Part shown: in pieces, positions 16,127 through 22,985 of the stretch | Numbering within the stretch: position 1 is the stretch's first letter | How the letters are laid out: each line of letters begins with the position of its first letter | NCBI GenBank assembly: GCA_934086775.1 | Contig: CAKOIJ010000016.1 | Coordinates: 1 to 22,985 of the forward strand | Length of the DNA: 22,985 nucleotides | Direction of reading: 5' to 3' | Source of the DNA: an uncultured Bacilli bacterium | GTDB taxonomy: Bacteria > Bacillota_I > Bacilli_A > RF39 > UBA660 | Translations under genes and position numbers: made by a program | The notes under the pieces: generated by a model | What the model was told of the DNA's origin: nothing | Database searches by the model: none | Seen by the model: the letters and a program-made list of their open reading frames with translations, nothing else

Positions 16127-16147
16127 TACGATAAGCAAAAAGTATGA

Positions 16148-16153
16148 TATAAT
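16148..16153 (+). promoter_or_regulatory. Extended -10 promoter
   Basis: TGATATAAT carries the extended TGn plus exact TATAAT (16148-16153). No good -35 is visible. AGGAGG follows at 16161-16166, so the downstream gene probably has its own transcript. Confidence 0.55.
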
Positions 16154-16175
16154 TATGTATAGGAGGAAAAATAAT

Positions 16176-16511
16176 ATGGTTGGAAAATATAAGGTTATAA
16201 CATTATGTGGTTCAACAAGGTTTAAAGAACAATTTTTGAAAGTTCAGAAAGATTTGACATTACAAGGGAATATTGTTTTATCTGTGGGGTTATTTGGTCA
16301 TTCTAATGATCTTGAAGTTTGGGAAAACATGGAAGAAGGAACACTTATAAAGACAAAAGAGATGCTTGATGACATGCATAAGAGGAAAATAGATATGGCT
16401 GATGAAATATTTGTGATTAATGTTAATGGATATATAGGTGAAAGTACTAAATCAGAAATTGAATATGCCAAAGCCCATGGAAAGAAGGTGCAATATTTAG
16501 AAGAAAAGTAA
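16176..16511 (+). CDS. Nucleoside 2-deoxyribosyltransferase-like protein
   Basis: ATG 16176 has an ideal AGGAGG site 9 bases upstream; the longer in-frame ATG at 16113 would overlap the preceding gene. The 111-residue protein has a Rossmann-like start, KVITLCGSTRF (6-16), a central helix, then MADEIFVINVNGYIGESTKSEIEYAKAHGKKVQYLE (74-109). This matches the small nucleoside 2-deoxyribosyltransferase/DUF4406 superfamily common in phages and gut Firmicutes. The Glu in GESTKSEIEYA is a likely active-site position. Such proteins may act in nucleotide salvage or sensing, and the substrate cannot be told from sequence. It has no obvious operon partner. Confidence 0.75.
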   Translation: MVGKYKVITLCGSTRFKEQFLKVQKDLTLQGNIVLSVGLFGHSNDLEVWENMEEGTLIKTKEMLDDMHKRKIDMADEIFVINVNGYIGESTKSEIEYAKAHGKKVQYLEEK

Positions 16512-16630
16512 TCAATTTATATTTGTGGTTCTTTTCTATCAAATATTAGTTAATATAAATAATAGATATCATTTTTTGAAAGAAATTGACAATATTTCAT
16601 ATCAGTAATGTCTTGTGACTAAGCAAAAAG

Positions 16631-16690
16631 AAAGTTAAAAAGTGATCGTTTAATTATATCACCTCAAGTGATATATTATATATTAACTTT
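16631..16690. repeat. Nested inverted repeat in the 16512-16987 intergenic region
   Basis: An inner perfect stem TATATCAC (16655-16662)/GTGATATA (16668-16675) around CTCAA lies inside an outer pair AAAGTTAA (16631-16638)/TTAACTTT (16683-16690). There is no T-run directly after it on either strand. It is possibly an RNA hairpin or an operator-like palindrome. The remainder of 16512-16760 shows nothing else recognisable. Confidence 0.55.
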
Positions 16691-16769
16691 GAGACATTTT
16701 CCAAAGTTATTACTTAAGACATTATCATAAATTAATCATAATTGACATGCTATCTAAGTGTTGTTAGTG

Positions 16770-16798
16770 TTTACACAAAAACAATGAAGTGATATAAT
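16770..16798 (+). promoter_or_regulatory. Strong promoter for the 28-aa ORF
   Basis: TTTACA (16770-16775), an exact 17-base spacer and an exact TATAAT (16793-16798). A start near 16805 would leave a very short leader before AGGTG (16804-16808). Confidence 0.65.
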
Positions 16799-16815
16799 TA
16801 TTTAGGTGAAATTAA

Positions 16816-16902
16816 ATGATCAAAAAACTAAAACTATTGCTAGAGAAAATAATAAGGAAACGAATGACACGAATGGAAAGAAAGGGCAAAGTAATTGAAT
16901 AA
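16816..16902 (+). CDS. Candidate 28-aa basic small protein
   Basis: This short ATG...TAA frame follows a strong promoter and an AGGTG site. The peptide begins MIKKLKLLLEKIIRKRM and is strongly basic, with an amphipathic, leucine/isoleucine-rich first half. It could be a small membrane-active toxin, a leader peptide, or the decayed start of a longer gene. I recognise no family. The compact promoter-site-ORF arrangement is the only support. Confidence 0.35.
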   Translation: MIKKLKLLLEKIIRKRMTRMERKGKVIE

Positions 16903-16955
16903 TTTGAAAGATCAAAAAATTAGTAAAGAAAGATGAAAACTAACTGAATATTTGT

Positions 16956-16961
16956 TATAAT
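16956..16961 (+). promoter_or_regulatory. Extended -10 promoter before the 186-aa gene
   Basis: TTGTTATAAT contains TGn followed by an exact TATAAT (16956-16961), with a weak ATGAAA 17 bases further upstream. It sits about 26 bases before the start of the downstream gene. Confidence 0.55.
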
Positions 16962-16987
16962 ATTTTGCATAAAAAAGGAGGGCTAAA

Positions 16988-17548
16988 ATGCAAGTACAGT
17001 TTAAATATATTGAAGAAAATTTAAAAAAAGTTATAGAAAATACTAACAGTATTATGTATATAAAACCTTATGAAATTAATAAACAAAAGGCTTTATTTGC
17101 TGTAGTTAAAGAAAGTGAAGGAGTTTATAAAAGAGTTCAGCTTACTGAAAGCCTGCACAAAGCGTTTTTTCCAATTGAACCACTTTGTTATCTAGTTAAT
17201 GGGCCTTTATATTTTCATTTAAAAAACTATATAGGTTTTGATAATCATATGGCTTTAAATTTAGACAATTTAAATGGTTTTAGTACAAAACAATTATCGG
17301 GCAAGTTTTTTAACACAGCTATTTTTGGTACTTTTAATGACGCATCAGCGGCATTTATAAAACGTGTGAATTTAAGAGCCTTTAATAAAGAAGGCGGAAT
17401 TAAAGCTTATAATGATTTATTAAAAATATGTAAAGACACTGAAAGAAAAGTTGAAGAATACTATCCAATATGCTTTTCAGAAAATAGTAATACTCTAGTA
17501 ATTCCAGAACTTCAAAATAATAATGTTAAAAAATTAACATTAAATTAA
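16988..17548 (+). CDS. Conserved-looking hypothetical protein, 186 aa
   Basis: I do not recognise a family. The start is secure: AAAAGGAGGG lies just upstream of the ATG at 16988, with an extended -10 promoter before it. The 186-residue product looks soluble, with no signal peptide or membrane span. It has mixed alpha/beta character, with segments such as LHKAFFPIEPLCYLVNGPLYFHLKNYIGFDN divided around residues 51-80 and a GTFNDASAAFIKRVNLRAF helix region near 113-131. A polar tail follows. It has no visible catalytic motif. Codon use matches its neighbours and it ends at its own terminator, so it is a single-gene unit. Confidence 0.75.
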   Translation: MQVQFKYIEENLKKVIENTNSIMYIKPYEINKQKALFAVVKESEGVYKRVQLTESLHKAFFPIEPLCYLVNGPLYFHLKNYIGFDNHMALNLDNLNGFSTKQLSGKFFNTAIFGTFNDASAAFIKRVNLRAFNKEGGIKAYNDLLKICKDTERKVEEYYPICFSENSNTLVIPELQNNNVKKLTLN

Positions 17549-17599
17549 AATATTTACATATAATTTTCTATACGTGCTTAGGCACTTTATATAGATTTG

Positions 17600-17636
17600 G
17601 AAAGACTTTTTTTATAAGTCTTTCTTTTATTTTATT
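17600..17636 (+). terminator. Intrinsic terminator of the 186-aa gene
   Basis: GAAAGAC (17600-17606) and GTCTTTC (17618-17624) form a perfect stem, followed by TTTTATTTTATT. A smaller CTATA-GTGC/GCAC-TATAG hairpin precedes it at 17568-17594. Confidence 0.85.
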
Positions 17637-17672
17637 AAAAAATGTAGTATACTTAAATAGGTGATTAGTTAT

Positions 17673-17963
17673 ATGAATAATAATTCTGAATTTAAAAGTC
17701 TTGAAGAACTTTATAACAGAGTTAAGCCTGCTTTATATTCTAAAAGAGAAGAGCTTAAAAGGAATCATATTTCTTATATAAAGGAAGCAGATATATGGAA
17801 TTATTTAAGTGAATTTGTATGGAAGAAAAAAGAAGATTTAACTTTAGCAGAAATGGTAACAGATATTATGGACTTAAAAATAAGTGATCTTAAAAATTAT
17901 GTATTTGAAATACTTAAAAAAAGAGACATAGAAATAATAAAGGAAGAAGGTAACTTACTATGA
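17673..17963 (+). CDS. comN: ComN-like post-transcriptional competence regulator
   Basis: In B. subtilis ComN (YrzD) controls comE mRNA after transcription and localises with DivIVA at poles and septa. The 97-residue product from ATG 17673 (AGGTG at 17659-17663) matches the family: an N-terminal helix with LYNRVKPALYSKREEL, then ADIWNYLSEFVWKKKEDLTLAEMVTDIMDLKISDLKNYVFE, split here over residues 40-80 and carrying the conserved Trp, Trp-Lys-Lys and D-I-M-x-L-K pattern. It overlaps secDF by 4 bases (ATGA). comN is close to secDF in Bacillus too. Its presumed target, comEA-comEC, lies about 2.5 kb upstream. Confidence 0.78.
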   Translation: MNNNSEFKSLEELYNRVKPALYSKREELKRNHISYIKEADIWNYLSEFVWKKKEDLTLAEMVTDIMDLKISDLKNYVFEILKKRDIEIIKEEGNLL

Positions 17964-20155
17964 AAAAACAAAAGAAATTAAGTAAAAGTGTAGTAGTTCT
18001 TTTACTTACATTAATACTTGGAATATTACTAATTTTTACATTCATTAGAAAAATAAATTTTGGACTAGATTTAAAAGGTGGCTTTGAAGTTTTATATCTA
18101 GTGGAAGGTCTTCAAGGAGAAAAATTAACTGACGAAGATATTAAAGGTGCATATAAATCTATTAGAAATAGAATAGATACTCTTGGAGTAAGTGAGCCTG
18201 AAATAATAATTGAAGGGGAAAAAATAAGAGTAAAACTTCCCGGAGTACAGGATGAAAATGAAGCAAGAGAAAGATTAACGACTCCTGCAGTTTTAACTTT
18301 TAGAAATACTAGTGATGAGGAAGTTATGAATGCAAGTGTATTATCTAGTCCAGGAGCAAGTTTAGACTTTGATAGACAAACAGGTAAACCGGTGGTAGCA
18401 TTAAAGATAAAAGATAATGATACATTTTATAGAGTTACTAAAGCAATTAGTGAATCAAGTGATCAATTAATAACAATCTGGCTTGATTATGAAGAGGGAG
18501 ACTCATATAAAACAGCAAACTGTGGAGAAACTAGTACTAAATGTATTAGTTCAGCAACTGTTAAAGAAGGCTTTTCTGGTAATGTTGTAATACAAGGGAA
18601 CTTTTCAGAAGAGGATGCTCAGGAATTAGTTGACTTAATTAATTCAGGTAGTTTAAGAGTTAAACTAACAGAAATAAGTACTAAAACAGTTGATGCTTCA
18701 TATGGAAGCAATACTTTAAAATTAATTGCAGTAGCGGGACTTATAACACTTCTAATAATTTCGATTATAATGGTATTTTTCTACAATTTAAGTGGATTTA
18801 TAAGTGTAGTAAGTTTAATCTTATATATTGGTCTAGTATTTATGTTTTACTCTTTAATAGATGGAGTACTCACATTAACAGGAATTGCAGCATTAATACT
18901 TGGAATAGGTATGGCTGTTGATGGGGCGATAATTACACTTGAAAAAATAAAGGAAGAAATTGCAAGTGGTAAAAGTCTTAAAAATGCATATGTCGATGGT
19001 AACAAGAGGAGTTTAATATCTCTAGTAGATGCAAACTTAACAACTTTTATTGCAGCAGTGGTATTATTTATATTTGGTGAATCCAGTGTAAAAGGATTTG
19101 CTACTATGTTAATGCTAACTATTATAGTTACTGGAATAAGTATGGTATTAGTAAATAGATATTTACTTTCAAGTTTTATTTATACAAATATATTTGATGA
19201 GAAAGAGAAAATATTACTTGGAAAAATAAAGAAAAGTAAAGTAAGAAATAACTTAAAAATGTCTAAATATAATATTATTTTAGTAGTGTTAATTATTATA
19301 ACAGGTATAATAATGTTGTTTACTAAAGGAATAAATCTAGGAGTAGACTTTAAAGGTGGAAGTGCAATTACATTAAAAAGTGAAGAAAAAATAAATGTAA
19401 ATAGTGTAAAAGATTTACTTAATAAATATACTATAAATGAAGAAACTAAGATAAATGATAAAGAATACTATCTAAAAATAAGTGAAACTTTAAGTAGCGA
19501 TGAAATAAAAGATGTTAAATCTTCATTAGAAAAACTTAATCTTGATGCAGATATATCCTCAATAAGTAATTTAGTTAAAAAGGATTTAACTGTAAATGCA
19601 ATAAAATCACTTTTAATTGCGGGAATAGCTATACTAATATATATTGCATTTAGATTTGCAAGTACTTACGCATTAAGTAGTATAATAGGTGTATTAAGTG
19701 ATGTATTTGTAACAGTTTCATTGTTTATCATATTAAAAATAGAAATAAACTTTATATTTATTGCAGGCATACTTACTATAATAGGATACTCAGTTAACAA
19801 TACAATAGTAGTATTTGATATGATAAGAGATAAAATGAAGAGTGTTAAAAATATAACAGAAGAAAAAATAAAAGAGGTAGTAAATTTAAGTACAAGTATA
19901 ACTTTAAGAAGAAACTTACTTGCTAGTATAACTACTTTAACAGCAGTAATTGTTCTTTTACTTATGAATACAAAGGGTGTAAAAGAATTTAATTTAACAA
20001 TCTTATTTGGATTAACTTTTGGAACATTTAGTAGTTTGTTTATTGCACCTTACATATGGCAAAAATTAGAAATACATAAATTAAAACATCCTAAAAAAGA
20101 AAAGAAAGAGGATAATGGACCAGAAGAAAAACTAATAAAAGGAATAAATGCATAA
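17960..20155 (+). CDS. secDF: Fused protein translocase subunit SecDF
   Basis: SecDF uses the proton-motive force to help SecYEG/SecA complete protein export. The 731 residues carry both halves in one chain, as in Bacillus. The SecD half has TM1 (about 10-29), the FGLDLKGGFEVLY motif (D37), a compact periplasmic P1 domain (about 50-240), and a helix bundle with LILGIGMAVDGAII. The SecF half starts near residue 430 with NLGVDFKGGSAITL (D463), a short P4 domain and helices with IIGYSVNNTIVVFD. Twelve membrane segments are expected. A charged, Lys/Glu-rich cytoplasmic tail ends the protein. It overlaps comN (ATGA) and the next gene by one base (TAATG). It would also export the prepilins seen in the window. 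Confidence 0.96.
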   Translation: MKKQKKLSKSVVVLLLTLILGILLIFTFIRKINFGLDLKGGFEVLYLVEGLQGEKLTDEDIKGAYKSIRNRIDTLGVSEPEIIIEGEKIRVKLPGVQDENEARERLTTPAVLTFRNTSDEEVMNASVLSSPGASLDFDRQTGKPVVALKIKDNDTFYRVTKAISESSDQLITIWLDYEEGDSYKTANCGETSTKCISSATVKEGFSGNVVIQGNFSEEDAQELVDLINSGSLRVKLTEISTKTVDASYGSNTLKLIAVAGLITLLIISIIMVFFYNLSGFISVVSLILYIGLVFMFYSLIDGVLTLTGIAALILGIGMAVDGAIITLEKIKEEIASGKSLKNAYVDGNKRSLISLVDANLTTFIAAVVLFIFGESSVKGFATMLMLTIIVTGISMVLVNRYLLSSFIYTNIFDEKEKILLGKIKKSKVRNNLKMSKYNIILVVLIIITGIIMLFTKGINLGVDFKGGSAITLKSEEKINVNSVKDLLNKYTINEETKINDKEYYLKISETLSSDEIKDVKSSLEKLNLDADISSISNLVKKDLTVNAIKSLLIAGIAILIYIAFRFASTYALSSIIGVLSDVFVTVSLFIILKIEINFIFIAGILTIIGYSVNNTIVVFDMIRDKMKSVKNITEEKIKEVVNLSTSITLRRNLLASITTLTAVIVLLLMNTKGVKEFNLTILFGLTFGTFSSLFIAPYIWQKLEIHKLKHPKKEKKEDNGPEEKLIKGINA

Positions 20156-22293
20156 TGGAAACTAAAGAAAAAGATTATCAAAAATTAAAAAAAATTCTAA
20201 GTACTTATATGAATGAAGAACAACTAAAAATTATAGATAGATACTATGAATATGCAGTTAAAATATATGATGGTATGCTTAGATTAAGTGGGGAAGAATA
20301 TATTTGTCATTCAATTAGAGTTGCCACAATATTAGCAGAGCTTAAAATGGATGTTCTTACTATTGGTAGTGCTTTAATACATGAAGCAATTAGTTTAGAA
20401 AAAGTAACACCTGAAGAAATATGTGAGGAATTTTCCGAGGATGTAAGTAACATATTAGTATCTGTATCTAAAATAAGCCATTTAAAAAGGACATTTAAAA
20501 ATGATGATCCAGAAAAATATAGGAGAATTGTTGTAGGACTATCAGAAAATCCAATTACATTATTTATAAAACTTGCAGATAGACTCGATAACCTAAGAAC
20601 AATAGATCCTTTTGATAAAGAACATATTAATGAAGTAGTAGATGAAACTGAAAAAATTTTTATTCCAATCGCGCATAGACTTGGAATAAAAACTATGAAA
20701 AGTGAACTTGAAGATTTATGTTTAAGATGGTCTGATCCAAAAGGATATCAAGATGTTCTTGATAAAATAAATGCTAGTAAAGAAGAACTAGAAACATCTT
20801 TATTTAAAATGAGAGATGAATTAATAGAACTTTTAAATGAACATAATATAAAATATGAAATCACTTATAGAGTTAAATCAGTAAGAGGTATTTATAATAA
20901 ATTAAAAAAAGGAAGAAAATGGAATCAAATATATGACTTATTAGGACTTAGAATACTTCTTGAAAAAACAGAAGAATGTTATTTAGTAGTAGGTTTAATA
21001 CATTCAAAATTTAGACCTATTCCTAAAAGATTTAAAGACTTTATAGCAAACCCTAAAAACAATATGTATCAAAGTTTACATACAACAGTATTTGGAGTAG
21101 ATGGGAAAGTTTATGAAGTACAGATAAGAACTTATGAAATGAATGAAATAGCAGAACATGGTGTTGCCTCTCACTGGTCATATAAAGAACATACAGATGG
21201 TTCTAAAAAAAGTGAACTAGAGGAAAAACTAGCACAGTTTAGAACTTTAATAGAATTAAATGATATGGAAAACAATAGTGAATTCTTTAAGAATTTACAA
21301 AATAACATGACTAAAGAATTTATATATATATTTACTCCTAAAGGAGATATAATTGAACTTCCGTTTGATTCAACACCGGTAGACTTTGCATATAAAATAC
21401 ATTCAGAAGTAGGTAACACTACAGTAGGAGCTTTAGTAAATGGAAAACAAGTAAGTTTAGATTATTTACTTCAAGACGGAGATATAGTTGAATTAAGAAC
21501 ACAGGTTGGTAAAAGTCCTTCTAAAGGATGGCTTAAATTTGTAAAAACAGAAAGTGCTAAATCAAGGATAAGAAGTTACTTCTATAAAAAAGAAAAAGAT
21601 AAAAGTGTAGAAGTAGGTAATGAATTAATAAAAGAAGAAATAAAGAAGAGAAAATATAATGTAAATGAACTTCTTACTAATGAAAATATTAATCTACTTA
21701 TAAAAGATTTAAAGAGTGAAGACTATAATGATATATGTTTAGGGGTATCTTCTCTTAAATATTCTCCTTCTTTAATAGTTAATAAATTAGTGGATATAGT
21801 ATATCCTAAAAAAGATAATTCGATAGAAAAACTTCTTAATAACAAAGAAATTAAAAGTAATTCTGATGCTAAAGTATTAGTATCAGGCTATGCTGATATT
21901 TTAACTAATCTAGCATCTTGTTGTTCTCCTGTACCAGGGGATGAAATAATAGGTTATATCACTAAAGGAAATGGTGTAAGTGTACATAGAAAAGATTGTA
22001 AAATGGTTGATGAAAATAATGAAAGGATAATAGATGTATCATGGAATACTAATCAACTTGATAAATACATGACAAGTATAAAAGTATATATAGACTCATC
22101 AAATGATCATTTAATAGATATAATTTCACTTGCTACTAAAAGTGATATAAATATTACTTCAATAAATAATAAAGGTCTTATAAAAAATGAAGAAGTATAC
22201 GAACTATTATTAAAAGTAAAAAACAAAGAAAATCTAGATAAATTTATGTTAGATTTATCTAATTTAAATTTTATAAGTAAGGTGGAAAGATAA
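20155..22293 (+). CDS. rel: Long RelA/SpoT (Rel) (p)ppGpp protein with degenerate hydrolase site
   Basis: This ribosome-associated alarmone enzyme has 712 residues and full domain order: pseudo-HD hydrolase (1-190), synthetase (about 225-345), TGS (386-448), helical, zinc-finger (CC589-590, H611, C615) and a short ACT. The synthetase looks active: YDLLGLR (260-266), RFKD (292-295), NMYQSLHTT and EVQIRT (321-326). The hydrolase site is altered. H52, H76, D142 and N146 remain, but the HD Asp is E77 and the conserved Glu-Asp pair of the HDVVEDT motif is S80-L81. Hydrolysis is therefore probably lost. The RFKD motif is that of bifunctional Rel enzymes, not of RelA (ExDD), so loss looks secondary. 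It is translationally coupled to secDF and dtd. Confidence 0.93.
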   Translation: METKEKDYQKLKKILSTYMNEEQLKIIDRYYEYAVKIYDGMLRLSGEEYICHSIRVATILAELKMDVLTIGSALIHEAISLEKVTPEEICEEFSEDVSNILVSVSKISHLKRTFKNDDPEKYRRIVVGLSENPITLFIKLADRLDNLRTIDPFDKEHINEVVDETEKIFIPIAHRLGIKTMKSELEDLCLRWSDPKGYQDVLDKINASKEELETSLFKMRDELIELLNEHNIKYEITYRVKSVRGIYNKLKKGRKWNQIYDLLGLRILLEKTEECYLVVGLIHSKFRPIPKRFKDFIANPKNNMYQSLHTTVFGVDGKVYEVQIRTYEMNEIAEHGVASHWSYKEHTDGSKKSELEEKLAQFRTLIELNDMENNSEFFKNLQNNMTKEFIYIFTPKGDIIELPFDSTPVDFAYKIHSEVGNTTVGALVNGKQVSLDYLLQDGDIVELRTQVGKSPSKGWLKFVKTESAKSRIRSYFYKKEKDKSVEVGNELIKEEIKKRKYNVNELLTNENINLLIKDLKSEDYNDICLGVSSLKYSPSLIVNKLVDIVYPKKDNSIEKLLNNKEIKSNSDAKVLVSGYADILTNLASCCSPVPGDEIIGYITKGNGVSVHRKDCKMVDENNERIIDVSWNTNQLDKYMTSIKVYIDSSNDHLIDIISLATKSDINITSINNKGLIKNEEVYELLLKVKNKENLDKFMLDLSNLNFISKVER

Positions 22294-22742
22294 TGAAAGT
22301 AGTAGTGCAAAGAAGTAAATATAGTAAAGTTACTATAAATAATAAAATAAATGGAGAGATTAGTAAAGGTTATGTCTTACTAACTGGTTTTACTTTTGGA
22401 GATACAAAAGAAATAGTAGACAAAATGATAGATAAAATAATTAACTTAAGAATTTTTGAAGATGAAAATGAAAAAATGAATTTAAGTTTATTAAATACGA
22501 ATGGCTCAATTCTAAATATAAGTCAATTTACTTTATATGCTGATGCTAAGAAAGGAAGAAGGCCTTCATTCATAAATGCTTTAACTCCAAATGAAGCAAG
22601 TGATTTATATGATTATATGAATGATAAATTAAAAGAATTAAATATTCATACTGAAACAGGTATATTTGGAGCAGATATGAAAGTAGAAATATATAATGAT
22701 GGTCCAGTTACAATAGTATTAGATTCAAAAGAATTATTTTAA
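22293..22742 (+). CDS. dtd: D-aminoacyl-tRNA deacylase
   Basis: It removes D-amino acids (and glycine) wrongly attached to tRNA. The 149 residues match the family length. Both signature motifs are present: SQFTLYAD (77-84) and the cross-subunit Gly-cis-Pro motif NDGPVT (135-140). It starts on the last base of the rel stop codon (TAATG). The rel-dtd pair is conserved in Bacillus, where recJ and apt lie between secDF and rel; both are missing here. Confidence 0.96.
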   Translation: MKVVVQRSKYSKVTINNKINGEISKGYVLLTGFTFGDTKEIVDKMIDKIINLRIFEDENEKMNLSLLNTNGSILNISQFTLYADAKKGRRPSFINALTPNEASDLYDYMNDKLKELNIHTETGIFGADMKVEIYNDGPVTIVLDSKELF

Positions 22743-22746
22743 CAAG

Positions 22747-22799
22747 TACCACAAAAAGTACAGAAAATTAAACCTTGTAATACTATACTTTTTGTGGTA
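22747..22799 (+). terminator. 14-bp perfect inverted repeat after dtd
   Basis: TACCACAAAAAGTA (22747-22760) and TACTTTTTGTGGTA (22786-22799) are exact reverse complements separated by 25 bases, followed by TTATTTTATT. It probably ends the comN-dtd transcript. The long loop is unusual, and a recombination or protein-binding site is possible. Confidence 0.6.
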
Positions 22800-22841
22800 T
22801 TATTTTATTGTAGGAAGCTACGAATAACAAAGGAGATAAAC

Positions 22842-22943
22842 ATGAAAAACAACAGCCTATATGTACAAAATAAAGTACTGGGGGGGGGGTTATTACTAAC
22901 AACTAATAACTCTAGTTTTTCATGTGCTTTAAAGAGATAGGAA
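22842..22943 (+). CDS. Candidate 33-aa ORF containing a G10 tract
   Basis: ATG 22842 follows a strong AAAGGAG (22830-22836), and the frame runs to TAG 22941-22943. The peptide has VLGGGLLL in its middle, where the Gly codons come from ten consecutive G (22880-22889). One G more or fewer would stop translation within a few codons in the other frames. There is no signal peptide or known domain. Either a phase-variable leader ORF or a chance frame before a gene beyond the right edge is possible; GAGG at 22979-22982 may be that gene's ribosome-binding site. Confidence 0.35.
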
Positions 22944-22985
22944 AATCCAATCTATTTTTAGTGTTTAAAAAAGAAAAGAGGTTAG

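Noticed and set aside
16577..16605. TTGACA-like promoter before the nested palindrome
   Set aside because: No acceptable -10 sequence occurs at 16-18 bases.

Overview
This is AT-rich DNA with compact, mostly same-strand genes and Shine-Dalgarno starts. The gene set is typical of Bacillota, class Bacilli: fused SecDF, ComN, the YlbD/YlbE pair, RadC, ComEA/ComEC, a DnaE-type polymerase, a long Rel protein and Dtd. TGA acts as a normal stop and Trp is TGG, so this is not a code-4 mollicute. A small-genome, uncultured, gut-type Bacilli lineage fits best; that placement is inference.

Layout. (a) 1-605: the 3' end of a secreted or pilin-like protein whose last ~45 codons before the tail are abruptly GC-rich and adenine-poor, ending in a GVRPAISL motif; then a shared hairpin. 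(b) 589-1917, minus strand: a PilB/GspE-type pilus ATPase. (c) 2032-6473: an overlapping run of prepilin, XerC/D-type recombinase, thymidine kinase and pyruvate phosphate dikinase. (d) 6474-7448: a small standalone nuclease-like gene preceded by a promoter, a structured leader and an intrinsic terminator, and followed by two minus-strand units, each a near-perfect promoter running straight into a terminator hairpin. (e) 7449-8739: radC, ylbD-like, ylbE-like. (f) 8869-9345: a single prepilin gene with its own promoter and terminator. (g) 9420-12311: dnaE with a degenerate PHP domain. (h) 12473-15215: comEA-comEC. (i) 15216-17660: an accessory patch with a DUF1016-type nuclease gene broken by an in-frame TGA, a deoxyribosyltransferase-like gene, a 475-bp region with a hairpin and a 28-codon ORF, and an unrecognised 186-aa gene. 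(j) 17673-22742: comN, secDF, rel, dtd, tightly coupled. (k) 22743-22985: an inverted repeat and a small ORF containing a run of ten G.

Functionally the window mixes housekeeping (replication, secretion, stringent response, D-aminoacyl-tRNA proofreading, PPi-linked glycolysis) with DNA uptake and pilus functions (PilB, two or three prepilin-like proteins, ComEA, ComEC, ComN). The most unusual material is the diversity-generating-retroelement-like variable tail at 341-480, the nuclease locus with its three putative small-RNA units at 6539-7430, the interrupted DUF1016 gene, the Rel protein with an apparently dead hydrolase site, and the G10 tract near the right edge. No reverse transcriptase, template repeat, tRNA, rRNA, CRISPR array or IS element was recognised in the window.
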